DNA of 64,000 bases from Amia ocellicauda (taxonomy: Eukaryota > Chordata > Actinopteri > Amiiformes > Amiidae), in contig NC_089858.1 of the NCBI RefSeq assembly GCF_036373705.1, positions 33,196,249 through 33,260,248 of the forward strand, read 5' to 3'. Of the stretch, positions 1 to 12,442 are shown piece by piece. The number at the start of each line of letters is the position of its first letter. The first letter of the stretch is position 1. The position numbers and the translations under genes were made by a program. The notes under the pieces were generated by a model. It did no database searches. It saw only the letters and a list, made by a program, of their open reading frames with translations, and was not told the origin of the DNA.

Positions 1-120
1 ATGCACACACACCTTCAGTACTGAACACAGCAGGCTGTCCAAATACTGAGCTGAATAATTAAACTGCCTTAACTACAGCATCAATAAGAAATGAGTAGAG
101 AGCACGAGGAGCCGCACACA

Positions 121-124
<4 letters not shown>

Positions 125-163
<39 letters not shown>
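125..163. repeat. (GA)n microsatellite
   Basis: Uninterrupted GA dinucleotide run of about 39 bases. It is the first of many GA/CT runs in the window. Confidence 0.95.
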
Positions 164-166
<3 letters not shown>

Positions 167-290
167 AGAGAGAGAAGTTGGTTGGAAAGGTCTCCTGCAG
201 TCTCCTAAATGCTGGGATACCGTCCTCCGTTACCAAGCACAGTGTCCCGAGTCAGATGGGATTCCTACCAAAACACAGCACACCGACCAC

Positions 291-348
<58 letters not shown>

Positions 349-350
349 TA
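291..350. repeat. (ATT)n microsatellite
   Basis: About 20 ATT units. They run directly into the dispersed repeat that begins with the GGCAGACGCCCTTATCCAGG motif, so the ATT run is probably part of, or seeded by, that repeat. Confidence 0.95.
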
Positions 351-600
351 TTGGCAGACGCCCTTATCCAGGGCAACTTACAAAATAAGTGCAATACAAA
401 GTGCAAGAATACAGTTCAGTATGTGGTATCAAACATTACAAATTCAAATTTAGATAATACAAAGCAATTCAAAGTATAATACATTGTACAAATTCCAATT
501 TACACAGGTAAATACAATAAATGAGGTCTTATATCCTGGAAAGTAAAAGCTAAGTGCAATTTAGACACGACACACACTGTAGACAACCACAGTAAAAATT
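341..600. repeat. Dispersed SINE-like repeat, copy 1
   Basis: Begins with GGCAGACGCCCTTATCCAGG and continues with short AATACAAAGTGCA-type phrases. Related copies lie near 7390, 15570 and 22858. No coding capacity is visible. The class (SINE or short DNA transposon) is my inference; the family membership is seen directly from the shared phrases. Confidence 0.6.
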
Positions 601-1331
601 AAATCTTTTCATAGATTCCAAAAAAGCATTTGATTGAATGTGGCACGGAGGTTTATTTTACAAATGTCCCAGTGGAGCAGAGGGAAGGTTTATGATGTTC
701 TCTCATCAATGTCCACAGGAAATTAATGCCACCAAGAGAAAAATTAACAGAATTAGGCAGAATTAGGCCAATGTCCCCTATTCATTTCTATTGAAAAAAG
801 AGCAGTTAACTCCTACAGTCATTTAAAAACACACTCCTTCCACATCGAGGCCCTGCGCTGCCAGGAGCCGAGCCCACAGAGGAGTCAGCAGGGCCCGAGG
901 CTCGCTACACAAACACACACCGACACCCACCAGCCTCAGGACAGCCGCACACAAACACACACGATCCAACCAAATGTGAAAAATATACAAACATAAGAAC
1001 AGTTTTCCCCCCAATATCTAAGAGCTCTGTGAAAATGTTGTACACCTGCCAGACTCTGAAAAAGACCCAGTTCCCATGAGAGAGACCAGCTGCATATCAC
1101 TGGCAGCCCAGTATGCAGCTGCCTGCCACGCTGAGGGACACAGTAGCTCAGAAGTCACTCACACAGAGGACTCTCCTGTAGAGAGACTATTTTTCTGATA
1201 CTAATGTTCATAGTATTCAGAAAAAATTATATTTACTTTACTTTTATTGCTGTTAAATTGTATTATTGTAATTTTAGTGAATGCTATTCTTTATCTATTG
1301 AATAATCTATTACTTGATCTATATTTATATT
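601..1331. other. No gene seen
   Basis: Plain intergenic or intronic sequence with an AT-rich stretch near 1200-1330. No exon-like open frame with good splice sites and no recognisable repeat was found. Confidence 0.4.
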
Positions 1332-2045
1332 AAGAACACAAGAACATAAGAACATAAGACAGTTTACAAACGAGAGGAGGCCATTCGCCCCATCGTGCTC
1401 GTTTGGTGTCCATTAATAACTGAGTGATCCAAGAATCCTATCCAGTCTATTTTTGACAATTTCCCAAATTGTCTCTTCAGCCACATCGCTGGGGAGTTTG
1501 TTCAGATTGTGACAACTCTTTGTGTAAAGAAATGTCTCCTGTTTTCCGTTTTGAATGCCCTGAAGCCCGATTTCCATGTGTGTCCCCGGGTGCGTGTGTC
1601 CCTGCTGATCTGGAAAAGCTCCTCTGGTTTGATGTGGTCGATGCCCCTTCATGATTTTGAAGACTTGAATCAAGTCCCCACGTAGTCTCCTCTGTTCCAG
1701 GGTGAAAAGGTTCAGGTCCTCAGTCTCTCAGTAGGACATTCCCTTCAGACCTGGAATAAGTCTGGTTGCTCTCCTCTGAACTGCCTCTAGAGCAGCGATA
1801 TCTTTCTTGAAGTGTGGAGCCCAGAAGTCCCTCTGAATAACCTGTGCTGCCGAGATTGTATCTGCTGAGCCACCTATTTTAGTACCATCTGCAAATTTGA
1901 CAAGTTTGCTAACTATCCCAGAGTCCAGATCATTAATATAGATTAGAAAAAGCAAAGGCCCTAGTACTGATCCCTGTGGAACTCCACTAACAACCTCACT
2001 TTGCCACCAGCCACTGGGAGAGAATGTCTTTTTCCGTGACCCCAG
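1332..2045 (-). mobile_element. CR1-like non-LTR retrotransposon, 5'-truncated 3' end
   Basis: On the minus strand, interrupted frames encode the C-terminal part of a reverse transcriptase. At about 1860-2000 the motif SGVPQGSVLGPLLFLIYIND is clear, followed by LVKFADGTKIGG, where the usual catalytic FADD is changed to FADG. Beyond it lies the conserved tail region around NKLPSDVAEE. The element ends at 1332-1355 in repeats that read TTCTTATG-like on the minus strand, the type of tail used by CR1 elements. Frames are broken between 1673 and 1728, so it is a dead copy. The 5' truncation point falls at the edge of a minisatellite beginning near 2040. Confidence 0.85.
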
Positions 2046-2500
2046 CCAGATCCGTTCAGACTGGTCCCTAACACAGCTGCTCAGACTGGTCACTAACACA
2101 GACTGGTCACTAACACAGACTTGGCACTAACACAGCCGCTGAGACTGGTCACTAACACAGACTGGTCCCTAACACAGACTTGGCACTAACACAGCCGCTG
2201 AGACTGGTCACTAACACAGACTGGTCCCTAACACAGACTTGGCACTAACACAGCCGCTGAGACTGGTCACTAACACAGACTGGTCACTAACACAGCTGCT
2301 CAAACTGGTCCCTAACACAGACTGGTCCCTAACACAGACTTGGCACTAACACAGCCGCTGAGACTGGTCACTAACACAGACTGGTCACTAACACAGCTGC
2401 TCAAACTGGTCCCTAACACAGCTGCTGAGACTGGTCACTAACACAGCCACTCAGACTGGTAACTAACACAGACTGGACCCTAACACAGCCGCTCAAGAAA
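2040..2500. repeat. Minisatellite based on ACTGGTCACTAACACAG
   Basis: Units of about 17 bases (ACTGGTCACTAACACAG, ACTGGTCCCTAACACAG) alternate with longer variants containing CTTGGCACTAACACAG and CCGCTGAG, giving a repeated block of several units. A short outlier of the same motif occurs at 4022-4060. Confidence 0.9.
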
Positions 2501-3546
2501 CTGTACAGCAGACACAGTACAGCACAGCACATTGTATTACAGTATAATACAGTATAACACAGTGTAATACAGCACAGCACAGTGTACTACAATAGAGTGT
2601 AATACAGTACAGTGTAATACAATACAGTACAACACAGTGTATAATACAATACAGTAAAGCACTGAAATACAGTACAGTACAGACATAGACAGAGAGAGAA
2701 ACAGAGGAGGGTAGCAGACAGGGGGGTCAGACATTCAAATATAGTACAGAGACAGAATTAAATATCTACTTATTTAGAGAGATAGAGAGAAGGCAGGTGG
2801 GTGGAGAGGGAGAGAGAGACAGGAGTTGAGGGGAGAGAGAAAGTGAGCGAGACAGGGTGGAGGGGCACACACACTGTAAGATAAAGGCACAGTAGAGATC
2901 TGCAACTGTTTATGTATTTATTTATACAGAGAGGGAAACAAAGGCTGTATCAACACCACTTTCAAAAGGGTAAAATCTCCATAAACCACGTGAATTTATT
3001 TTGTGTGTATTTATCCCTCTGTTTATTTATTTATTAATTTATTTATGTACAAGCCTAGAAGGCAGCGAGGCAGAGAGGGGGAGGGAGAGAGAGAGAGTGA
3101 AAGAGATACACAGAGAAGGAGAGAGATGGGGAGACGGAGTGACGGAGGGGAGTGAGGCAGGTAAGGAGAGAGAGAGAGTAATGAGGGGCAGAAAGAGGGA
3201 GAGTGGGGGGCAAGTACAATTAATTACCCCCTATCTGTTCTTCTTCTCATTTAAAACAATTAATTGTCAGGAGACACAAGAGACACAGAGACACACAGAG
3301 ACACATACAGACAGAAACCGAGACACACACACATACAGAGACACACAGGATGGCTGCGAACAGAACATCAAATAAAATCAAATAATATAAAATACGAGGG
3401 ATTATTTCGGGATCAGATTATGGCTGCCTGTTTTTAACTCTGAGCTCTGAGTCTGGCAGCTCTCCAACATCTCAGAGCACCTCTATCTCTGTGCCCCTTA
3501 ACCCTGCTGCCCGGCCACCTAGCCCTGCTGCTCCTCCCAGGCACAC

Positions 3547-3586
<40 letters not shown>

Positions 3587-5090
3587 AGGCAGCATGTAGA
3601 TTGATTCAGTCACGACATTCCAACAACGCTTGGGTGCACAAGGAAAGGGGGTAGAGAGAGAGAGAGAGAGAGAGAAGAGAGAGTGAGTGTGTATATGTGT
3701 GCAGGAGAGGCAGAGGGGTAGGTGGGACGGGGTTGGTCATGCACAATTACACGCATTGTCACCAGGTGAGAGTGGGGGTGGAGGCGGGGATGTTTCCATG
3801 CCCCTGTGAGGGCGCAGAATTATTGATGAGCGCCGTCTGCCTCGAGAGGGTGGGGGGGCAGCGACAGGTGTGTAACTGTGTCACCGGCTGTAAACAATGT
3901 GCAGGGAGGCAGGGCTACAGTGCGTCAGTTCATTCGTGTGTGTGTCTGTGTGTGTATAAAAGGATAGAGACAGTGTGTGTCTGTGAATGTGTATAAGTGT
4001 GTGTATGTAAAACTATGTCAAACTAACACAGCGTCCCTAACACAGACTGGTCACTAACACTGATGCATTTTAAAACAACATTATTGCTATTTTTCCTAAA
4101 TTTAGTTTTCCTGCTTCTTTGCACGTTTCTTGAAACTATTAATTTCTGAAACGTTTGTATTGCATTAGAAGCCGAATTTAACAAATACTGAGACAGGACT
4201 GCAATCATCCCCTGATTTGCTTTGTATTTACAACTCTGATTTTGACAATTAGATGTAATGAATGAAGCGGTCTCAGCCCAGGGCACGTTTTGCACTTTGA
4301 TTAAATACACCACATTTGCACGTTTTAATTTGTATTCTGCCCACCCCCCCAGTCCCCCAGTCCCCCAGTCCCCCAGTCCCTGTGCAGTGAGATGTTTAAT
4401 TGAATAATTGCATGCTTTGTTTAAAGCCCCTGTGTGGGCAGTTATGCGTGGCCGCCCCCGGGACAGTGCGGGTGACAGGACGGGCGAGCAAAGGAAGAAA
4501 GGCTTTGGTTTTAAAATCCCCACTGCTAATCCTCTCGCCTGCACTGCTCGCTGGTGGTTTGTGTGTTGTGTATTTTAATTGATTTAATTAACACCTCTAT
4601 TTATATTAAATGTATTTTGAAAACCGCTGCTCTCTCCCACAACGCCGCTCCCCTCATTCTCACCCGTAGCCGCACCGCCGAATAAAGAATAATTGGTGTT
4701 GTGACGTAACTTGACTTTGTGTCCTGTGTCCCCTACAACGCTGTGTAGGTTTCAAAAAGTCTCGTTACTCATTACCTCCCCACGCACCGGCTCTTTCCAG
4801 ATGAGTCTTCATAAAGTCGTGCCAGCGCCCCAAAAACGCATCCTTCACCTCTAATGTCAACCCTCCCATTAATGGGGACTGTTTTCCCAGGCAAAGGAAA
4901 CTGCAGCTCTTCACAGGGAACTAGAGACCACTCTTGTCACACTCTTGTCACACTCTTGTCACACTCTTGTCACACGGTCACTGTGGCTCAGTGAGAGCAG
5001 TGAGACGCGGCCGGGGGGGTCTGCACAGGGATGCATGTAGGACTCAAACATATAACTGAATACAAAGTTCCTGGATTCGAGTATTATTAT
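2501..5090. other. No gene; simple-sequence-rich stretch
   Basis: Contains an ACAGTATAATACAGT-type low-complexity block (2505-2690), GA-rich runs (2790-2860, 3060-3200, 3653-3676), a GT run (about 3551-3588), a CCCCAGT-type tandem (about 4350-4381) and four copies of a 13-bp unit CACTCTTGTCACA (about 4931-4977). The open frames here are made of repeats and have no recognisable protein similarity. Confidence 0.5.
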
Positions 5091-5092
5091 TC

Positions 5093-5128
<36 letters not shown>

Positions 5129-5612
5129 GAATAAGTGAAAGCTCCATCAAACTGTCGGATCCGTACAAGAGAAAGTTCTTGTAGCGCACGTATGCGCACA
5201 GTAGCAGAATCCCACCATCCCATTGGTGGAGCGGTACGGACGGGACTCTGGCTGCGGTGTCAGTGCAGGCGGCGTCGGGTCCGAGCTGGCATTGCACCGG
5301 GGCTGAAGACACCAGCGCCCACCAGTTACGCCACAGCATCTTTTAGACGCTAATCTTTTTCAACTCGTGCGTCATTCCCAACGGAGTGTTTTCATTGTAG
5401 AAAAATGACCTTTTACCTTTTACACAATGCTGGCGGTTATGCGCGCCTTTGTGGAGCTATATCTGGAGAAATGGTGAATTAAAAACAATTGCGATTTTTG
5501 TTTACTTATTTTTTCTCATCTATCTTTTCTTTTCTTTTTCATATGTCTGTGAAATACTATCACCATATATATGATTATAACTATGACGACTGCTGACTGA
5601 AGCCTAAACTGC

Positions 5613-5667
<55 letters not shown>

Positions 5668-6052
5668 TTACAATAATAATAAGTGGACATATATTTGGTC
5701 AATTTGCACTGATCAGCAGTGGCAGGATGCTCCTCTCGGATCACAGGCTGAGTGGAGCCGGCGGTGAGAAAGTTGTGTCCGCCTGTCCCTGTCCTACAGC
5801 CGGCGTCCAGCCCGGGGGACCTGCTGTCCCTCACAGAGACGCGCAGCAACAGGACACACATGGCCAGCTGTGTACAACAGCTCACAAACACCGCACCAAT
5901 TCACCAAACATGACTATGACTATGAATATTATGATGCGTCAACGGGTTATGAACAGTAGCTATAAATAGTGCACTACACCTATTTTAAGGTGCCCATCGC
6001 CCCAGTCAACACACTCCGAGTGCCGGTGCTTCATTATGTAACCGGGCTCTGG

Positions 6053-6127
<75 letters not shown>

Positions 6128-6244
6128 ATATAGCATCCGTCTCACTCGGGGGAGAAGCGCACCGGGACCCCCAGCAGCCCACAGACACCAGGAGCATGGG
6201 AGTAGTAGTAGCAGTAGTAAGTAGGATGATGGTGATGATAACAC

Positions 6245-6300
<56 letters not shown>

Positions 6301-6597
6301 GTAATCAAAGCTGTTTACCTGCATGCTGTGCCGTCTGTTGCTCTGTTTGTCTCCCAGGCTGCGCTCCGAAACTGGCGGATGTGAACTCGTGTGACAGATC
6401 TCTCCTTCTGCCTCTGTGTTTATCTCCCTCTGTCTCTCTCTCTCTCTCTCTTTCTCCCTCTGTCTGACTCTGTTTATCTCTCCTCTCTCTCTCTCTCTCT
6501 CTCTGCTCAGCTGAGATGCTTCCTGACAGCGTCGAGCATCTGCCCCGGCTTCTTTGAAACGCAGTGAGAGAGAGAGATTCCCTCCGTTCTTAACCCG

Positions 6598-6658
<61 letters not shown>

Positions 6659-6850
6659 GTCACATAAACCCGCAACGTACACCGTGCCGCCCCTTCTCTT
6701 TCTCCGGCTTTCTGTTTTTATGCAGTCCGCTTTCCGCTTCTCTTCCTGCTCTCAAGCTGCGGGAGCGCCTGGACGCGGTCTGCGGGAGATGGTGACAGGC
6801 TGTCAGCTGTTCCTGGTGACACCGGGGGGGCGCCTGGAAACACACACACG
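5093..6850. other. CpG-rich, microsatellite-packed region; possible promoter or first exon
   Basis: Unique CpG-rich blocks (5130-5400, 5720-5850, 6330-6400, 6660-6840) are separated by long CT runs (5093-5124, 6058-6124, 6600-6655) and ATA/TTA runs (5613-5665, 6244-6302, 6860-6895). This composition resembles the 5' end of a vertebrate gene whose body could lie outside the window, but no coding exon is recognisable. The function is inference only. Confidence 0.3.
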
Positions 6851-6858
6851 TGAAAGAA

Positions 6859-6896
<38 letters not shown>

Positions 6897-7389
6897 GTAG
6901 TAGTAGTAGTAGTAGTAGTTATAACAGGATCTGATTCTGATAATAATTTATTTGATTTTTCAGTTGTGCAAATGATTTTGAGTATTTGTTAGAAGCCAAG
7001 CTGACAGTATTTGAAAATAATGCAAAAACAAAACACAAAAAAGTAAACCTGTAATCATGTAGTGTACTGTCAGACCAAGACCAGGGCTGGAGACCCTGCT
7101 GGACTGGCCTGGACTGCAGCGTTGCAGGTAGTGTTCAGTATTCCAGTCAGTGGAGTGAAATCAATTAGGGTGACCTTGGCTTATAACCGGGCTGCACACC
7201 TGGCGACAGAGAGAGACAGAGAGAGAGGGTGATGGGAAGAGAGAGATGGGAGGCAGTGGGGACAGTGGGGACACTATACTACACTGCAATACAGCACCAT
7301 TAAATGCCCTACAGTTTCAGGGACGGTAAAAACACACTTATCGTGATTAACTTCATATATCAATATACAGATTAACAGATATATCAATA

Positions 7390-7520
7390 TCTAATATGCT
7401 CTTATCCAGGACAACTTACGCTGTACACTAGAGACATTTCAAACCATTACAAAGTGCAGCAATACAATCAGTATCAAATACAATGAGCACATAAGTGCAG
7501 ACAATACAGTTACAGTTTCA
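7390..7520. repeat. Dispersed SINE-like repeat, copy 2
   Basis: Contains CTCTTATCCAGGACAACTTA followed by the ATTACAAAGTGCAGCAATAC phrase. It is most similar to the copy at 22858-23010, with which it shares ACATTTCAAACCATTACAAA. Confidence 0.6.
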
Positions 7521-7597
7521 CTTACAAGAACCACACACCAATTCTGTGATACTCCTGGCACGTTTTCTGCCTTCCAGTCAGACTGCAATTCTAACAG

Positions 7598-8417
7598 TCG
7601 TTTGGCAAAACACAACACACAATGCCACCACATTCACAACTATAATCTCTTGTGTGCAAATGAAAAGCATCACCGTTCAACAAGCTGAGCTCAATTACCA
7701 ATTGACCGCATTCACTCTTCACATGAGCGTATGAGTTCACTTTGCAGTCAGACCTTCATTATGAATCCAGAGGCCACGTGTGAGGACTGCTGTGTGTGGA
7801 GAACAACGCAAGAGGTAGAGGAAGAGTGAGAGTGTGAGGAGGAGGTGGAGATGAAGAAAGAGGAGGAAGAGCAAGAGGAAGACCAAGACCAACACCAAGG
7901 ACAAGGAGTTTACACTTCTCTATCTCCACCCTATTCCTCATTTCTCAATCCCATAAAGTTTTTCTCAGCATGGCAGTTGAAGGTGTTTGATCACAAACCC
8001 CATGAGCGTATGGCTCTTCTCCAGGCCATGGAGGACGCCTGTGGAGACATCCCAGCGCAGTCCTGTCAGGGGTGGATGTGCCGCGCCAGACAACATCTCC
8101 CCCGCTGTCTGGCCAGGGGGAACATCGCCTGTGATGTTGATGAACATCTGTGGCCGAACCAAAACAACAGACATGACTCATTTCGTGCAATGCAATCTTT
8201 TTTCTTGACTGTTATGACTTTGCTTTAACTGTATTTTGACAGATAATCTATTTCGTACAATTTATCTAACATACAGTACATTATAGGCCAATTATTCTTC
8301 CTTTGTATATGTAATATATAATGTACCGTATGTTTGCTTACAGTATGCTGTTAGAACTGTATTGAGTCATCTGGAAATATAACTCTTCAGGTTTTTGTAT
8401 TGGTGTTCCTTTTTTGT
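7598..8417 (+). mobile_element. IS630-like DNA transposon relic, copy 1
   Basis: The 5' part contains an ATG-led phrase beginning MNPEATCEDC near 7760, then a GA-rich coding-like stretch. The frame at 7920-8180 encodes PPYSSFLNPIKFFSAW followed by ARGNIACDVDEHLWP. The first phrase matches the PPYSPxLNPIExxW end of the DDE domain of eukaryotic IS630-like transposases found in fish genomes. The catalytic glutamate of the NPIE motif is lysine here, and the central DDE region is absent, so the copy is dead. A second copy lies at 47142-47800. The downstream edge runs straight into a 20-bp minisatellite at 8418. Confidence 0.7.
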
Positions 8418-9694
8418 ACTGTTCTGTATTGCACTATAGTGTTCTGTATTATACTATAGTGTTCTGTATTATACTATAGTGTTCTGTATTGTACTATAGT
8501 GTTCTGTATTATACTAGTGTTCTGTATTGTACTATAGTGTTCTGTATTATACTATAGTGTTCTGTATTGAACTATAGTGTTCTGTATTGCACTATAGTGT
8601 TCTGTATTGCACTAGTGTTCTGTATTATACTATAGTGTTCTGTATTGTACTATAGTGTTCTGTATTATACTATAGTGTTCTGTATTGTACTATAGTGTTC
8701 TGTATTATACTAGTGTTCTGTATTATACTATAGTGTTCTGTATTATACTATAGTGTTCTGTATTGTACTATAGTGTTCTGTATTATACTATAGTGTTCTG
8801 TATTGCACTATAGTGTTCTGTATTATACTATAGTGTTCTGTATTATACTATAGTGTTCTGTATTGTACTATAGTGTTCTGTATTATACTATAGTGTTCTG
8901 TATTATACTATAGTGTTCTGTATTGTACTATAGTGTTCTGTATTATACTATAGTGTTTGTCTGTATTATACTATAGTGTTCTGTATTGTACTATAGTGTT
9001 CTGTATTATACTATAGTGTTCTGTATTGAACTATAGTGTTCTGTATTGCACTATAGTGTTCTGTATTGCACTATAGTGTTCTGTATTGCACTAGTGTTCT
9101 GTATTGAACTATAGTGTTCTGTATTGCACTATAGTGTTCTGTATTGCACTATAGTGTTCTGTATTGCACTAGTGTTCTGTATTATACTATAGTGTTCTGT
9201 ATTGTACTATAGTGTTCTGTATTATACTAGTGTTCTGTATTGCACTATAGTGTTCTGTATTATACTATAGTGTTCTGTATTGTACTATAGTGTTCTGTAT
9301 TATACTAGTGTTCTGTATTGCACTATAGTGTTCTGAATTGCACTATAGTGTTCTGTATTATACTATAGTGTTTGTCTGTATTATACTATAGTGTTCTGTA
9401 TTGTACTATAGTGTTCTGTATTATACTATAGTGTTCTGTATTGAACTATAGTGTTCTGTATTGTACTATAGTGTTCTGTATTGCACTATAGTGTTCTGTA
9501 TTGCACTAGTGTTCTGTATTATACTATAGTGTTCTGTATTGCACTATAGTGTTCTGTATTATACTATAGTGTTCTGTATTGTACTATAGTGTTCTGAATT
9601 GCACTATAGTGTTCTGTATTGTACTATAGTGTTCTGTATTGTACTATAGTGTTCTGTATTGTACTATAGTGTTCTGTATTGTACTAGTGTTCTT
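8418..9694. repeat. 20-bp minisatellite, about 64 units
   Basis: Near-perfect tandem array of TGTTCTGTATTATACTATAG. Variation is confined to a few positions (TATTATAC, TATTGTAC, TATTGCAC, TATTGAAC), and some units are 18 bp because one AT is lost. A rare variant with TGTTTGTCTG occurs twice, at 8954 and 9369, in the same local context, showing a block duplication with a period of about 415 bp. Confidence 0.95.
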
Positions 9695-10382
9695 CCCTGA
9701 ATGCTGTGCTGCTGCTGCAGAGACCCCTGTCAGGCTGATCAGAGTGCAGCAATGCAGGGGGTGGGAGAGGAGTGGGGGGGTGTCTGTAGATGCTTTTGAG
9801 AATAATTATGAGGAAGAGGCTAATTTTAGCTTTGCAGCAGAAAATAGAAATCACTGCCTAACAACCCCTCTGATGCCTGTGTGTGTGTGTGTGTGTGTAT
9901 GTGTGTGTGTATGTTGTGTGTGTGTACTGTGTCTCTCTGTGTGTGTGTGTGTGTGTGTATAGTGTGTACTGCACTGTACTCCCTAACCCAGTGAGTTTGG
10001 GCCTGCGTCCTCTCTCCAGCGCTGAGATGGTGTGGTGGCTCTCACAGTGTGGGCGTCACGCTGTTGCTCTTGGATTGGCCAAGAGAAGGTGACCACACAA
10101 GCACAGCGCCTGCCCTCCCCAGCCCCGTCTGACTACACTGTGCACGGCTCCTTCAATAAATAGATCAGTACGTAGACAGATACATTAATTCATACAAACA
10201 TACATGTAGGTAGATATACAAATAACTAAATAAATATATAATAGTTTTCTTAGTAGCTGCGCCAGGCTGCGAGACGGGCGCAGTGTGTGGCACAGAGCTA
10301 AGAGTCCCTGCCAACTGCACACAAAGGCACAGAAAAGACCTTTACTGGGAAAAGAGGAGAGGGGACACTGCCATTGGCTAAT

Positions 10383-10449
<67 letters not shown>

Positions 10450-12236
10450 CAGTCAAACAGATTGAAGGAGAGGGAGAGAGGGAGACAGTCAAACAGATTG
10501 AAGGAGAGGGAGAGAGGGAGACAGTCAAACAGATTGATGGAGAGAAACAGAGAGAAAAAGGGAGGGGTGGGGGGGGATACACGAGGCTGTGTCGCTGTGG
10601 AAACGGTTGCTAAGCACCAGTGCCAGGGATGCTGAGATATATAGAAGAGAAGAGAGAGAAAAGAGAGGAGAGACAGAGGAAAAAATACAAACAAAGAAGA
10701 GGAGAGAGGGAAATAAAACAGTGAGAAACCAAATGGAGAGAGTGTCGGTGTGGACAGTGCCTACTGTCTGTCTCTTCTCTTGCTCCAACTGTCATTGTCT
10801 CTCTGTCTGTCAGGGTGTCTATTCATTCTAGACAGCCCCTGCACTCTGTGGTTATTTTTAGCTAATCTATCTCCTGCCTGCCTGAGCATCTATGGTCCCC
10901 GGAGGACCTTGAGTCTGGTCATAATTGCCTCTTGCTGTGAGATCAGATGAGGATTAACGCTCCCCTTCCCCTCTCTCTCCCTAATTCCCGCACCTTTTCT
11001 TTCTACAGCCTCCATGTCTCTCCTCCCCTTTCCCTCTGACTCCCACTCTCCTTCCCTTTCCCTCGTCTCTTCTTATCTGTCTCTCCCACCCTGTGTCTCT
11101 CTCCACCCCCCCTCCCCTCTCACCCTCAATTCCATTAGCTGATTGAAAGCTCAGGTGATCGGAAGGAATGAGATAACTTCTAAGAAAGAGAGAAGAAGAG
11201 ACCACAAGAGGGGGGAGGAGCAAGAAGAGAAGAGGAAAGAAAAGTTAAAGCAGGTCCTTAATTAATCAAATAATAATTAGACTCCAATTAACTTAATTGA
11301 CATTGGTCGTTAATCCCTGCACACCCCCAGCCTGTTGTTTAATTGCAAGTTAATTCCAGTGTCACTTCATTCCCCTTGGCTTCCCCGCTGCCCATCAACC
11401 TATCTGTCCAGCTGCCAGACTTTTTTTGCTGTATTGTGTTGTGTGTAGCATCCTGTACTGCACTATACTACACTGTACTGTACTATACTATACTGTCCCA
11501 CACCACTGTTACACTGACGTATACTGCAGCACACTGTGCACTATGGCAGTGGGAGCAGCTGTGTGTGTAGCTGCTGTGGAGTTGTGTGGCACTTGGCAAG
11601 GCAAGGGTTAACGCACACAGTGCATCCTCAGCCACACACACAACCCCCCCATTCCACATGCATGATTACACGCCACCCCCACGCGTGTATAGCCGTGTGC
11701 TGCTCTCTGGGCAGGGAGAGTCACAGAGCACATCCATTATGGATGGAGCTTCAGCCTTAACCAGGGAGAGCTGAGGGGGCGGGGGGGGGGTTGGGATTAC
11801 ATAACCTCTGTAGCCAGGTCTTTACAGGAACACCACTCACAGACATACATTCACCCTCTCACACACAACCACACAAACTCACCCACTCATACATTCACTC
11901 ACTCATATAAACTCACTCTCCCACACAGCCCTACACTCTCCTCCAATTATTTAACCCTCTCCAATTCATTCCACCCTATTCCGTTGCTCCCAAATTAAAT
12001 ATTGAAGTCTGAGCACTGCAGGAGGCTGGGAGGAGCAGAGTGAGTGTGTGAGTGTGTGGTGGGGGGGTGTTGCCTGTCCTGTCTCACTCTTTCTCAGGAG
12101 AGCGAAGAATCTTTCAGTTGAAGGTCGTTGCACAAAGTATTGTAGCCCAGTGTGGTGAGAGCTGCACATCAGAGAATACAACACAGTACAGCAGAGTACA
12201 GGCCAATCAAGTACTGCACAACTGTACTGCCCTATC
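9695..12236. other. No gene; simple repeats and unique sequence
   Basis: Holds GT runs (about 9876-9962), GA-rich and CT-rich blocks (10600-10720, 10970-11120), a TACTGTACTATAC-type low-complexity patch (11450-11500) and AT-rich unique DNA. No exon with protein similarity was seen. Confidence 0.4.
10385..10547. repeat. (GA)n run followed by a 36-bp tandem repeat
   Basis: A GA run of about 60 bases is followed by three copies of a 36-bp unit starting at 10445, 10481 and 10517 with GGAGACAGTCAAACAGATTG. The third copy differs by one base early on and decays. Confidence 0.9.
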
Positions 12237-12244
12237 CTATATTG

Positions 12245-12434
12245 CAGGGGTTTTCAAACCGGTACTGCAGTTCCCCCTGCACTGCTGGTTTTTGTTCAAA
12301 CTGAGGTCTTAATTGCTTAATTGAATCCTTAATTGACCTAACAAACCTATATACCATTCAATTAAGTAATTAAGACCTAGGTTGGAACTAAAACCAGCAG
12401 GACAGGGGGTACTCCATGGGTTTGAAAACCCATG
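12245..12434. mobile_element. hAT-type MITE with long inverted arms
   Basis: The element starts CAGGGGTTTTCAAACC and ends GGTTTGAAAACCCATG. The arms remain complementary for about 80 bases, through AAACCAGCAGGACAG and TTAAGACCT. Flanking 8-mers are CTATATTG (12237-12244) and ATATATTG (12435-12442), a 7 of 8 match. An 8-bp target duplication plus CAGGG-type termini is the signature of hAT elements. At 190 bp it has no coding capacity. Confidence 0.75.
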
Positions 12435-12442
12435 ATATATTG

